A stretch of 64,000 bases of DNA. It comes from Beroe forskalii (Eukaryota; Ctenophora; Nuda; Beroida; Beroidae). The position numbers and the translations under genes were made by a program. Position 1 is the stretch's first letter. Each line of letters starts with the position of its first letter. The notes below the pieces were generated by a model. That model worked only from the letters and a program-made list of their open reading frames with translations. It had not been told where the DNA came from and searched no databases. This document shows positions 1 to 13,100 of this stretch, in pieces. The stretch is from assembly GCA_011033025.1 (NCBI GenBank), contig WFMF01000494.1:1-64000 (forward strand), read 5' to 3'.

Positions 1-956
1 TTTGTAAACAGTGGTGGCTGCTTCCACATAATATTGGAGAGGCGTGTCTGATGACTGATTTTATCCATAAACCAAACTACAGAAGTACTGAGATTTGTGG
101 CAAGTTTGAGACATTTACCAAATTCTCAGATTCGTATTCCACGATGCAAGCGCGTCCTTGTACCTAGAGCTTTCTATATAGATTTTGATCCCTCATTTGG
201 TATCTAAACTTTATGGTAAGGAAAGTTTTACTAACGCACGTATCATCTTTGACGACGCCTCCGAGCATTTCTCGTTCCATATTACTGTATTATTGCGTAA
301 TGATAGTATATGACGGTGTGAGTACAGAACACACCCTCATTACTTTGTTCTTTGTTTACTGCTGTGAGAATTGGTGATGTGTGCAAGTGTGCACAGACCG
401 TAATGAGGAGATGTGATGTCACCAATACACCACAGTAAACCCTGAAAATGACGTCACTCTTTAAACACACCACTAATTGAAGAATAGAGTGTAATCTGCA
501 GACTAAAACACGCCCTGTATTGTCTTCGTTTTAACTGGAATAAGCCTTAATTATCCTGGATTTAATGGCCACAATGGACTTCGCATTGCATCTTGAGGTT
601 CTTTTGTTGCAGAGGCTTGCAGGAGACGATTGATACTAATTATAGCCATTATGTACTAATTACCTTAACAGCTGGGAGGGAGGGGCAAGTTGTGTTTTTC
701 AGATTACAAGATCAGTGGGAATTGATTCAAAACTAATATCAAATGGAGAAATTCAGATGGTTATCCAAAAAATTCCAATATGAATTGGAAAAATTTCAAA
801 ATTTCTATTGGAAAACTTGGCGGCTTCATCAGGGATGTTAAAGCTCAAAATTTAGTCCAATCAGGGCGCGAGTTGGCGGGCAGTTCGGGCACTGATTGGT
901 TAGTGTGAAAAGAAGCTGTTGGTAATAGACCTGTTGATGCTGAACATGTGTTTCAG
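1..956. other. Non-coding DNA upstream of the first carboxylase exon copy
   Basis: I see no exon here. The stretch is AT-rich without long open frames, and it ends in a normal acceptor (tgtttcag) in front of the first carboxylase exon copy at 957. It is most likely the upstream intron of the acetyl-CoA carboxylase gene, whose earlier exons would lie left of the window. Confidence 0.5.
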
Positions 957-3770
957 GTGACGTGTCGGAGTGTGGGGATTGGTTCCTACCTGGTGCGCCT
1001 GGGACCGAAGGGCATACGGGGAGAAAATCCCTTTATAATGCTGGGCCTTTGGGGACCGCTAAATTACTCGGGCCCACAGGTTGGGGTTAAAGTGTGCTTT
1101 TAAGCTCAACCTGGTACTCAATTTACAGGGTTTTTAAAGTGTGCTTTACGAGCTCCTGGTCCCCCCGGTCGACAGGTTAGTGTGATGTGTGCTTTTACGT
1201 AACTCAACATGGTCCCTTTAGTCGCCCCTTGGGGTGATTTTGGGTTTACGTATCAATATGGTCCTTGGTCGACAGGTTGGGGTGGTGTGTGCTTTTCCCT
1301 AGCTCAACATGGTCCTCGGGCCGACAAAGGGTTGGGGTGGGGGTGGTGCTTTACGTAGCTCAACATGGGTCCTCGGCCGACAGGTTAGTGTGATGTGTGC
1401 TTTTTCGTAACCCCAAAATGGTCCTCGGCCGACAGGGTTGGGGTGGTGTGTGCTTTAAAATAACAGGTCCTCGGCCCAAAACAGGTTGGTGTGTGTGTTT
1501 TCGTACCCTCAACATGATTCCTCGGCAAACGAGTTAGTGTGATGTGCTTTACGTAGCTCAACATGGTCCTCGGCCGACAGGTTGGTGTGATGTGTGCTTT
1601 ACGTAGTATCAGTACAACCTTCTCATACCGGAGATAAAGCTAGTCTCCGAAGTCCGAAACCGTGCGCTGAGCATTCTGCATTCTGTGGTAACGTAATGAT
1701 AACGTGTAGAGATGCAACTTCACTTTCAGAGTTGTGTTGTGTTATTAGTTGCAACCTTTGGAAACTAATAACAACTCTCAACTGATAAGTTAAGAGCTAT
1801 ACAAACTGTCTCAACAGCTCGGTGGTTATGAGAACATGATTGGGAGGGTATTAATTCGTTGAAATGAACATGAAATGTCTCCTTGAGACACTGAGACACT
1901 CCACTCCTCAGGTGTATGCCAGCAACACACAGCTTGGCGGTACTCAGATCATGTTCAATAACGGCGTGTCCCACAACACCGTCAAGGACGACTTCAGTGG
2001 GGTTCTGGGAATCCTGAAGTGGCTGTCTTACGTTCCCAAGTTTAAAGGAGCTGGCCTCCCCATCGCACCCTCTATGACCCTTTCAAAAAGGTTTTTTGGT
2101 TTTTGCCCCCTTCCATAAACCCCCGAAAATGGTGGGAGGGGCCCTGTGGACGGGGGTGGCCGGGGGAGGGTTTTTTGACCAAAAGGGGAGCTGGGTGGGG
2201 TGCCCCCAAAAAACTGGGCTAAACTGTGGTGGGAAAAAGGGCCCCCCTTCGGGATTTTTCCCCCTGGGGTGATCTGCGTTGAGACCTTAGGGCAGTTGAA
2301 AATGCAGGGCCCGGAGTCCCGCAAACCCGGACAGAGACCAAAAAATAAAAACCCCAGGCGGGCCCGGTGGGTACCCCGTTTTCCGCCCCAAAACTGCGCA
2401 AGCAATCAGAGACTTCAACCGGGGGGGGCCCCCCTCATATTCCTTCTTTTGGGAGGGGTTTTTTGGAGGGGAGAGGTGAGTTGGGCCCGAGCCGGGGGGC
2501 AGCTGGTCATTGTTTCCATAGCTAACTGATAGTTTACTAGAGGGCAACCGAAATAGTAGTCACCAATGGTGAGGTTATAGAGCTTTTATAGTTTTATTTA
2601 CCTATTGTATTTTAGTATCGTTTTTTAAACTGCTCACTGTCCTTTTCTCTTCCCCCTCCATGGTCCCTCTTCACTCTTCCCTCCCCCAATGTCCCTCTTC
2701 CCTCCCCCAATGTCCCTCTTCCCTCCCCCAATGTCCCTCTTTCCTTCCCCAATGTCCCTCTTCCCTCAGACAATGTCCCTCTTCCCTCAGACAATGTCCC
2801 TGTTCCCTCAGACAATGTCCCTCTTCACTCTTCCCTCCCACAATGTCCCTCTTCTCTCCCCCAATGTCCCTCTTTCCTCAGACAATGTCCCTCTTTCCTC
2901 AGACAATGTCCCTCTTCCCTCAGAAAATGTCCTTCTTCCCTCCCTCAATGTCCCTCTTCCATCCCCCAATGTCCCTCTTCCCTCAGACAATGTCCCTCTT
3001 CCCTCCCCCAATGTCCTTTTTCCCTCCCCCAATGTCTCTCTTCCCTCAGACAATATCCCTCTTCCCTCCCCAAATGTCCCTCTTCCAAAACCCCCCAAAG
3101 TCCCCTTCCCCCCAGACAAATTTCCCCCTTCCCTCCCTAATTCCCCCTTCCTCAGACAATTCCCTCTTTCCCCCTTAATGTCCCCCTTCCCCCCCCCAAT
3201 GTCCCTTCTTTCCCCCCCAATTCCCTTTTTTTCTCCCCCAAACCCCCTTTCCCCCCCCCAATGTCCCTTTTTCCCCCCCCCAAAACCCCCCCCTCCCAAA
3301 AGTCCCTTTTTTCCCCCCCCCAATGTCCCCCTTCCCTCAGACAATGTCCCCCTTTCCCCTTTAGACATTCGGGGAATCCCGAATACAGGTCATTAAATTT
3401 TGAAAAGGCTGGTCAATTTCCCCACCCGGTCTTCATTCATTCCCCATACGGGGGTTTTCGAGGCAGGGGGGGGGGTGGTCTTTGGGTCCCAAGAAACCCA
3501 AACCAAAATCATGGAGATGTATGCTGACAAAGGGTCCAGGTTCGTGATTTTTGGGGGTCTTCCCGCTTTTCAGTTTTCTGTGTGCTTGTGTGGGATTTAG
3601 GGTTTTACTGGGTGGGAGTTAGAGTTCTATTTGGGTAAGATTTGCCATTCTTATTAGCTTTAAATTGAATAGAATTTGAGTTTTTGAAATTAGTTAAGTA
3701 GTTTGAAGGGTTTTAATTGCTTGGCGTAGGTTTAATGCAGCAATGTTTATCAACTATGAAGGGTCGACAT
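881..3770 (+). other. Damaged first copy of acetyl-CoA carboxylase exons A-C and their introns
   Basis: This block repeats 4057-7080. Exon A begins at 957, exon B at 1912 and the exon C equivalent lies near 3364-3539; the 50-bp and CT-rich minisatellites recur at about 1090-1600 and 2660-3360. The first part of each stretch matches the clean copy almost perfectly (exon B from 1912 to about 2076). It then breaks down into runs of extra c, g, a and t, many indels and homopolymer errors, as at 1000-1550, 2077-2480, 3100-3540 and 3880-4040. Decay that switches on and off within an exon and favours homopolymers looks like low-quality read ends rather than mutation. I therefore read it as an unmerged allele or assembly artefact, not a second gene. 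Confidence 0.75.
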
Positions 3771-4129
3771 TTGTCTGTTCCAAAATACAGCTTTATGCTG
3801 AACGTATTTTGGTCTTATTGCACTTTTTGACTTCTTTATCTTTCCCTATGTTCTGAATCGGGGGTATCAGTGAGTAAGTGCCAAAACCTTATCCCCACAT
3901 TGGTGGTCTGCCCAAAAATTTACAATCGGGTTTCTCACATTCCCTTCTCCCCAGAAAATTTTTTGGGAAAAAGGGGGTGGGTGTTCCCCAAGGTCAAATT
4001 TTGGTTTGAATTTTCAACTTTTAAAAATTTCCATTTGATGTTAAAGTTTCAAAAAGTTCGGGCACTGATTGGTTAGTGTGAAAAGAAGCTGTTGGTAATA
4101 GACCTGTTGATGCTGAACATGTGTTTCAG

Positions 4130-7100
4130 GTGACGTGTCGGAGTGTGGGGATTGGTTCCTACCTGGTGCGCCTGGGACAGCGAGTCATACAGGTGGAGAA
4201 CTCCTTCATAGTGCTGACTGGGCATAGCGCGCTCAACATGGTCCTCGGCCGACAGGTTAGTGTGATGTGTGCTTTACGTAGCTCAACATGGTACTCGGCC
4301 GACAGGTTAGTGTGGTGTGTGCTTTACGTAGCTCAACATGGTCCTCGGTCGACAGGTTAGTGTGATGTGTGCTTTACGTAGCTCAACATGGTCCTCGGTC
4401 GACAGGTTAGTGTGATGTGTGCTTTACGTAGCTCAATATGGTCCTTGGTCGACAGGTTAGTGTGGTGTGTGCTTTACGTAGCTCAACATGGTCCTCGGCC
4501 GACAGGTTAGTGTGGTGTGTGCTTTACGTAGCTCAACATGGTCCTCGGCCGACAGGTTAGTGTGGTGTGTGCTTTACGTAGCTCAACATGGTCCTCGGCC
4601 GACAGGTTAGTGTGGTGTGCTCAACATGGTACTCGGCCGACAGGTTAGTGTGATGTGTGCTTTACGTAGCTCAACATGGTCCTCGGCCGACAGGTTAGTG
4701 TGGTGTGTGCTTTACGTAGCTCAACATGGTCCTCGGCCGACAGGTTAGTGTGATGTGTGCTTTACGTAGTATCAGTACAACCTTCTCATACCGGAGATGA
4801 AGCTAGTCTCCGAAACCGTGCGCTGAGCATTCTGCATTCTGTGATAAACTAATGATTAGTAAGTGTAGAGAATAGAGATGCTACTTCACTTTCAGAGTTG
4901 TGTTGTGTTATTAGTTGAAACTTTTGGAAACTAATAACAACTCTCAACTTATAACCTGATAAGAGCTGTACGAAATGTCACAACAGCTCAGGGGTAATGA
5001 GCACATAATTGGGAGGGTATTAATTCGTTGAAATGAACATGAAATGTCTCCTTGAGACACTGAGACACTCCACTCCTCAGGTGTATGCCAGCAACACACA
5101 GCTTGGCGGTACTCAGATCATGTTCAATAACGGCGTGTCCCACAACACCGTCAAGGACGACTTCAGCGGGGTTCTGGGCATCCTGAAGTGGCTGTCCTAC
5201 GTTCCCAAGTTTAAAGGAGCTGGCCTCCCTATCGCACCCTCTACTGACCCTTTCAACAGAGTCATTGAGTTCATGCCCACTTCCACGCCGTACGACCCCA
5301 GACACATGGTGGGAGGGACCACTGTGGACGGAGAGTGGCTGGGCGGCTTCTTTGACAAGGGTAGCTGGGTGGAGTGCCTCAATAACTGGGCTAAGACTGT
5401 GGTGACGGGCCGGGCTCGTCTCGGTGGTATTCCCATGGGAGTGATCTGCGTTGAGACGCGGGCAGTGGAGTGCGAGGAGCCCGCAGATCCCGCAAACCTG
5501 GACACGGAAACCAAGATAACCGCGCAGGCGGGCCAGGTGTGGTACCCTGACTCCGCCTACAAGACTGCGCAAGCAATCAGAGACTTCAACCGGGAGGAGC
5601 TGCCCCTCATCATATTCGCTAACTGGCGGGGTTTCAGTGGAGGCATGAGAGGTGAGTTAGCCGGAGCAGGGGGTGTCTTCAGCTGATCATTGTATTGCTT
5701 ATAGCTAGCTGATAGTTTACTAGAGGGGAATAGCAAGATAGTAGTCACCAATGGTGAGGTTATAGAGCTTTTATTTATCTATTACATTTTCGTATCGTTT
5801 TTGAAACTGCTCACTGCCCCTTTCTTTTCCTCCCCCAATGTCCCTCTTCTCTTCCCTGCCCCAATGTCCCTCTTCCCTCAGACAATGTCCCTCTTCCCTC
5901 CCCCAATGTCCCTCTTCCTCCCCTAATGTCCCTTTTCCCTCAGACAATGTCCCTCTTCCCACAGACAATGCCCCTCTTCCCTCCCCCAATGTCCCTCTTC
6001 CCTCAGACAATGTCCCTCTTCCCTCCCCAAATGTCCCTCTTCCCTCCCCTAATGTCCCTCTTCCCTCCCCCAATGTCCCTCTTCCCACAGACAATGTCCC
6101 TCTTCCCTCTCCTAATGTCCCTCTTCCCTTCCCCAATGTCCCTCTTCCCTCAGACAATGTCCCTCTTCCCTCCCCCAATGTCCCTTCCCTCCCCCCTCCC
6201 CCCCAATGTCCCTCTTCCCTCCCAATATCCATGTCCCTCTCTGTCCCATCCCTCCCCCAATGTCCCTCTTCCCTCAGACAATGTCCCTCTTCCCTCCCCT
6301 AATGTCCCTCTTCCCTCCCCCAATGTCCCTCTTCCCACAGACAATGTCCCTCTTCCCTCCCCTAATGTCCCTCTTCCCTCCCCCAATGTCCCTCTTCCCT
6401 CCCCCAATGTCCCTCTTCCCTCCCCCAATGTCCCTCTTCCCTCCCCCAATGTCCCTCTTCCCTCAGACAATGTCCCTCTTCCATCCCCCAATGTCCCTCT
6501 TCCCTCCCCCAATTTCCCTCTTCCCTCCCCCAATGTCCCTCTTCCCTCAGACAATGTCCCTCTTCCCTCCCCTAATGTCCCTCTTCCCTCAGACAATGTC
6601 CATCTTCCCTCCCCCAATGTCCTTCTTCCCTCAGCCTATGTCCCTCTTCCCTCCCCAATGTCCCTCTTCCCTCCCCTATGTCCCTCTTCCTTCAGACATG
6701 TACGGTGAGATCCTGAAGTACGGGTCGTACATTGTGGACGGGCTGGTCGAGTACAAGCACCCGGTCTTCATCTACATTCCCCCATACGGGGAATTGCGAG
6801 GCGGGGCGTGGGTGGTCGTGGATCCCAAGATCAATCCTGAAGTCATGGAGATGTATGCTGACAGGGACTCCAGGTTCGCCGGATTTGGGGGTCTTCCCGC
6901 TTTTCAGTTTTCTGTGTGGGATTTAGGGTCTTCCTGGGTGGTAGTTAGAGTTCTATTTGGGTGAGATTTGCCGAAAAGAATTTGAGTTTTTAAATTTGAA
7001 TAGGGTTTGAAGGTTTGAAATTAGTTCCCTCTTTCCCCAGACAATGTCCCAACGTAGGTTCAATGCAGAAACTGTCTATAAGAAACTTGTAGATTTCCTC

Positions 7101-10100
7101 AGAAAATTTAAGAAACTTAGCCTAGAATTTCCTGCACCAAGAAACTTCACTGATTTAAAATTAAGAAATTAAGAAACTTTCTAGCCTAGAATTTGAAATT
7201 TGTATAAAATCCTATTGCAACTGAAACTTTAATCCCTTTTATCCAGTGGGGTAGAGCCCACAGACACTTTTGCTTTTTGATTGTGAACATCTGGTCGCAC
7301 AAGCTTAGTACTTGTATTGAAATCCCCATAATACAGTATTACACTGATATGGGGATAATGAGATCATTATGGAATAGAAATTTAAAAATGGAATCTTCCA
7401 TGACAGGTTTAAACCAGGTACTCATGATTTGATGTAAAGCACAAAACAGAAATTTATGAAATTGTTGTTGGGACAGGACACCTTTACAGTCTATCTATTT
7501 CCAAAAGTTCAGCACTAAGCTCGGCTAGGTAACGATTGAAGTATTATCTAAATTTCAAAAAATCTTTTTTTGAAATTTGTTATATTTTGAAGCACAAATC
7601 TTTTGGCGTAGGATTAAGATTCCATATCAACATACATATTAAGATATTACAGTTGCAAAATACTTTAACTCATAGGTACTACATGAATTTCGAAAAATTA
7701 AGAAAGTGTTTAAAATTGAAATAAGTACTCTAGCCTAAAAATTTGTGTTCAATGATTGCAACTGTTTTCTAATCGGCCAATTTTAGAATACTTTATTTAT
7801 GGGCTTTCAGTCTACCCCCACTACTGAAGCTTTTTTTGCGTGTAGAATCGTTGGAAATTTGACAATGGAACATTTTTTCCCATTATAAACACAAACGGTG
7901 ATTAAATATTCATATGCAATTCGGTATGCAGATCCAGATTTTTCGGTTTATGGTTAACAAACCGCACAAACTTGAAGAAACATAATTTTGACAGGAACTA
8001 TCTTACAGTTCCATATAAACATTCCAAAAATAAGGGATAAGCTCGGCTATCAATCTTTATAGGATTTAGATTTCAATCTAAGTTTAAAAACGAACTTGCT
8101 GGAAGAAGTTTGATGTCATCCCTTTTGGTTACAATTGCACAATATTTTAATATCACTACATGCTTATGTACCCATTCTTATGATTAAAAAATAGAAAGGC
8201 CTGAAATTTTTCAAAAATCATAGTATTAATTGGATTATTGTGAGTAACTGCAATATGGGGTGGGTGGTATCTCTGAAATTTGGCTAAATGCACTTTCTCA
8301 CCATATATGTCTGTGCACTTACTCACTGATATCCCCCGACTGAATAGCCATCTTATTCAAGTCTATTCTCGCTAGTTCTAATGGTCCTGCAGCACAAACA
8401 CGCAATAATGTCATGGAATGCTGCACTGTGCTGCAAATTATACCCAATCAAATTAACATATTCGGTTAGTCGATCTTTATTACATCACCGCGGTATAACA
8501 CAAGGTGGTGTGTTACACTGCACAGTATAGAGTAGATATAGTATAAACTGATTACTGAACTTCGTTTAGGATAACGATTACTTATGCAAAGTTTCAATGG
8601 ATAATGATTGTTTACACAATGCCTGGTCAATTTCAGTCTGATCAATTAATAACTTGACAAACTACCCTCGGTAATGATCAATTACTCGCCACTCGGCAAT
8701 ATTAAATTACTCAGAAACCCAGAAACATGAGTTGATCGAATCACTACATCTTTGTACTGGGTTTTCTAGATTAAATATAATACGTGTTTTGATACGATGA
8801 TAAGGTACAAGTGAGAACGGCAAGCGGCACATTTAGAGCAGTGGTTAATTGACAGTCAGACAGTGCCGTGCTACACATTCCATTCGTGATTCGCTCTTCC
8901 CTTGTGAAGCGGTGTAGAGTGTAAAGATATCTACTAAACCATAACCCCTATAATAACATAATAGCAGGATCTAGAGGGGTCTAGTTTCATGACCAGGCGC
9001 ATCTTCTGATGTGCACTTTACCTTAACCTATCTTCCTTACCGTGTAGAATGTGTCAGGCTTAAATCAAACTCGCAAAGTTTTTCCAGTATGTAATAAAGT
9101 AAACTCTCAAAGTAACATGAAAATTACACACTGTAAAGATTAGGCATGAGAACCAGGGTTGGTATTGTTGAGTGTAACCCCCCTTTGATTTCAGGGGTGG
9201 TATTGAAAAATATAAACCCCCATTTGACTTCAGTGTTGGTATTGTTGAGTGTAACCCCCCTTTGATTTCAGGGGTGGTATTGTTAAGTGTGACCTCCCTT
9301 TGATTTCAGGGGTGGTATTGTTAAGTGTAACCCCTTTGATTTCAGGGGTGGTATTGTTGAGTGTAACCCCCCTTTGATTTCAGAGGTGGTATTGTTGAGT
9401 GTAACCCCCCTTTGATTTCAGGGGTGGTATTGTTGAGTGTAACCCCCCTTTGATTTCAGGGGTGGTATTGTTGAGTGTAACCCCCGTTTGATTTCAGGGG
9501 TGGTATTGTTGAGTGTAACCCCCCTTTGATTTCAGGGGTGGTATTGTTGAGTGTAACCCCCCTTTGATTTCAGGGGTGGTATTGTTGAGTGTAACCCCCT
9601 TTGATTTCAGGGTGGTATTGTTGAGTGTAACCCCCTTTGATTTCAGGGGTGGTATTGTTCTTGATTTCAGGGGTGGTATTGTTGAGTGTAACCCCCCTTT
9701 GATTTCAGGGGTGGTATTGTTGAGTGTAACCCCCTTTGATTTCAGGGGTGGTATTGTTGAGTGTAACCCCCCTTTGATTTCAGGGGTGGTATTGTTGAGT
9801 GTAACCCCCCTTTGATTTCAGGGGTGGTATTGTTGAGTGTAACCCCCTTTGATTTCAGGGGTGGTATTGTTGAATGTAACCTCCCTTTGACTCCAGGGGT
9901 GGTATTGTTGAGCCGGAAGCTACGGTGTCAGTGCAGTTTAAGCACAAAGACTTGGTGAAAGCAATGAAGAGGATAGATCCCCAATACAGCGACTTGCAAT
10001 CCAAAGTGGAGGGCGAGGATCTCAACCAGGAGGATATGAGGAAATGTGTGGCGGAACTGAGGAATAGGGAGGCTTACCTCAAACCTGCTTATCATGTCGT

Positions 10101-13100
10101 GAGTCAAGCTTAATCCAGAATTCAATGTTGAATAATTTCACTCCGTTGATTAAAGTTTCTCTAACCATATCTCCTTCCGTTAACTGAACCCCTTTCTCGC
10201 AGGTATCCACAACGTTTGCTGACCTACACGACACGCCCCAACGAATGATGGCTAAGGGAGTCATCCACGACATCCTCGATTGGAGGACTGCTCGGGAGTT
10301 CTTCTATTGGAAAGTGAGGAGGAAAATATCTGAAAGTCAAGTGGAGCAGGAGCTTAAGGTGGCGAACAAGTGAGTTTCGGATGTTGAGATTCAGAACAGA
10401 TTGTAGAAGTTGTTCATTGCTCAGGTTTTCAGTTATTACCAAGTATCTGTGGGCGAGTTTTTGTAAATGAATTTCCAAATTACCTCTTATATTTATTTCG
10501 CTGCTGCATTCCCAGTTGAGGCTCTGTCAAGGCAATTGAGGGATAGACATCGTCTGATTCTCTCACATCGTCAAGCTTGCTATGCCAACTCAATAGTATA
10601 TTAAACCACTCACGCCACTCCATATCACTAGAAACATGCCACTCATGAATAGTTGATGTCATGTGCTGATGGTATGGTGCGTGGACCAGGCCAAATGTGT
10701 CGCATTATCACGCCAGATATGTTTAAAATATCAGCGCATCATGCCGGCTGAGTTCGGGCACAATCGTATGGTATTTACGTAGCGCGCAGAGGATTAAAGC
10801 TAATTTTGTTGTTGTGTTGGCGCAAATTGCCAAATTAAATTTATATTAATTTGTCTAAAATATTGATCGAATTTAATCGAGTCCATAAGGGACGTCCGCA
10901 ATGAGGATTGAGGGGGACTCTGGCTAATGCGGACATTGGGGAAATGGGAAAATACGAACGTCCGCAGTTTACGGAAATTTCACTGGAAAATTGCGAAATC
11001 TCGTGCCCAAAATTGATGACTGAAACGATTTTTATGAAAAATGCGGACGTCCGGGGGTGGTGGAGGGGGGGGGGGTTGGGAGGAGAATAGAATGGCCGAA
11101 ATTTTGCAGACGTCCTTTATGGATGGCCCTAACTGATTTATTGATTTGATAATAAATGCTCAATTGGCAAAAAATACGAAGCAAGGCTGTACAATTTGCA
11201 TCAATTAAAGTACAATAACAATTTAAAAATTTCTCCCTTCTAATGAACCATAGCAAAAGTAGTTCCAAAACCAGAGTAAATAAAATTATGAAAATGAAAG
11301 ATCCCCTCTCAGTCCATATGGGATGAGATTGAATGAAATATCTGAACACGTTGCTCATTGTCTTCTTGATGTTTTCGTGCTGGGTGTAAACTGATGTTAT
11401 AAGAATGTAAGAGTCAACGTTGGGGTGGAAGATTCTGACATCGAACATACTTAGTCTTCTGAAAAGGCCCCCATGCCCCACGAGCAGAGATGTCAAGGCG
11501 AGCTCTCTCTTCGGTGTTCCCTGGAATTCCCTGACAGGAATCGATAGGAATGAACTCTGGCTCGGTCTGTGGCAAACTTCCCTAAAAAACGCAGCATTTG
11601 TGCCTCGAACCATTTTTACGAATTAAAGCGTGGTCTAATGAATTCTTCATTCCACAGATACAAAATGGGGGAATGCTAGGGATTTGTCACCCGTACTTGA
11701 GCCTGAGTGCATCCTGGAACTCTTCTTTGTTCAACACCCATCCAAGGGAACCATTAGGAAGAACAGTAAGCCAAGCCTCGGCACCCTTTTCTTGGGCTAA
11801 GGTAATGGACCTTTTAAACCTGGCATCTGACGAGTCGGATACAATGCCAGAAATCTTACTCAGCGTCTTGACCTCTTTGTCCTTCATGCAGTCCCTGGTC
11901 ACCTTAACCACACCCTCAGTCTGATACCCATCGAGCGTTGACTTCTGGTTTATCATCAGCTTCTTCAGATTGGCCGTGATCCTCTCTGAAGTCCAGAATT
12001 CGAATTCTGATCCTTCAGCTGGATTCGAAATGCCAAGCCCCCTAGTCTCACAGGCAGTGTGAAGAGTGAAAAAGTCTCTTTCTGTGTCAGTAATTTGTCT
12101 CCCAATAATTGCTGGCAGGGCATTTTCTAAGTGAGCATTTTCTGTGGAGCAAAAGCCCTGAGATTGTGGTATCGTCCTCTGAACAAACGTCCATCTCCGG
12201 CACAGTTAAGGCAGTGTACGCTGCTCGGGGTCATCTACCGATTTATGATAACTATTCTATGTCTTCACCCACATTGTCACTTTGTCCTTTCCTGAATTCC
12301 TCCGTTCCCAACACAACACCAAGATGACGCTCCCTCTTTCTTGTAACCTGGATGCCCATAACAACCAAGATGAATTTCTGTTTAGCAGTGTGTTTCTGAA
12401 CACATTCCTCCTTACAATCAAAGCAGTTTTGAGGGCTTTACAATGGGCAGTTTTTTGAGGCCCCTTAATAATATCTATTCTGAAAAAGGAGGGACAAAGG
12501 AGGCTGTATAATTGATCATACATTGAAATTTCATATTTCATATTTGACGAATCAATCATCGGGCATTCCTAATTGCTCTTCTTCAACATATTATCATCTA
12601 TCGTATCACTCCACATCTATAGTCACTCAGCACTCAACTAGTCAACTATTTTCAATAACTTTTCAACCCGACTTTGCTCAGGAAAATGAACCACGGACAG
12701 ATCCAGTCCATGCTACGTCGGTGGTTCGTTGAGTCGAAGGGACCCCTTCAGAACTACCTTTGGGACGACAACAGGGCCGTGGTTGAGTGGCTGGAGGATG
12801 CTGAGGAGAGGCAGTCCATAACGGATAACATCAAGATTATCCAAAGAGAAGCTCTCATCCAGAAGATAGACACGTGAGTTATGTTCAACTATCATCATTC
12901 AATGTAAAAACAGTTTCATAACAATGTATACAATAATATACGCTTAATATCTTACTGGCCGGTTAAGATTGTTCAAAAACAATTGCTTTTCGTCCATAAG
13001 GCCGGTCATAAAAAGGCCAGTTAAAAAGTTTAAAAATATAACAAGATTAAGGCCAATAGGATATACGGTGTAGACGTGAAGTGTCATTGTATCAATTACA

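Noticed and set aside
2028-2547. Proline/glycine-rich frames on both strands
   Set aside because: They are shadows of the damaged exon B copy, created by runs of erroneous g and c.
2660-3396. Similar CT-rich open frames in the first copy
   Set aside because: Same minisatellite in the damaged duplicate; frames vary with base-call errors.
4121-4360. Frame continuing past exon A as [18 protein letters not shown]
   Set aside because: Read-through of the donor into the 50-bp array. The conserved enzyme sequence continues at 5081 instead.
5926-6708. Long open frame of SLFPPPM/NVPLPSP repeats (and its minus-strand mirror EGRGTLG)
   Set aside because: All frames are open because the 21-bp unit is a multiple of 3. 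The array lies between two well-supported splice sites, so I treat it as an intronic minisatellite rather than a gene.
9564-9815. Open frame in the 38-bp array ([18 protein letters not shown])
   Set aside because: Repeat-driven and intronic, with no transcript-like start or end.
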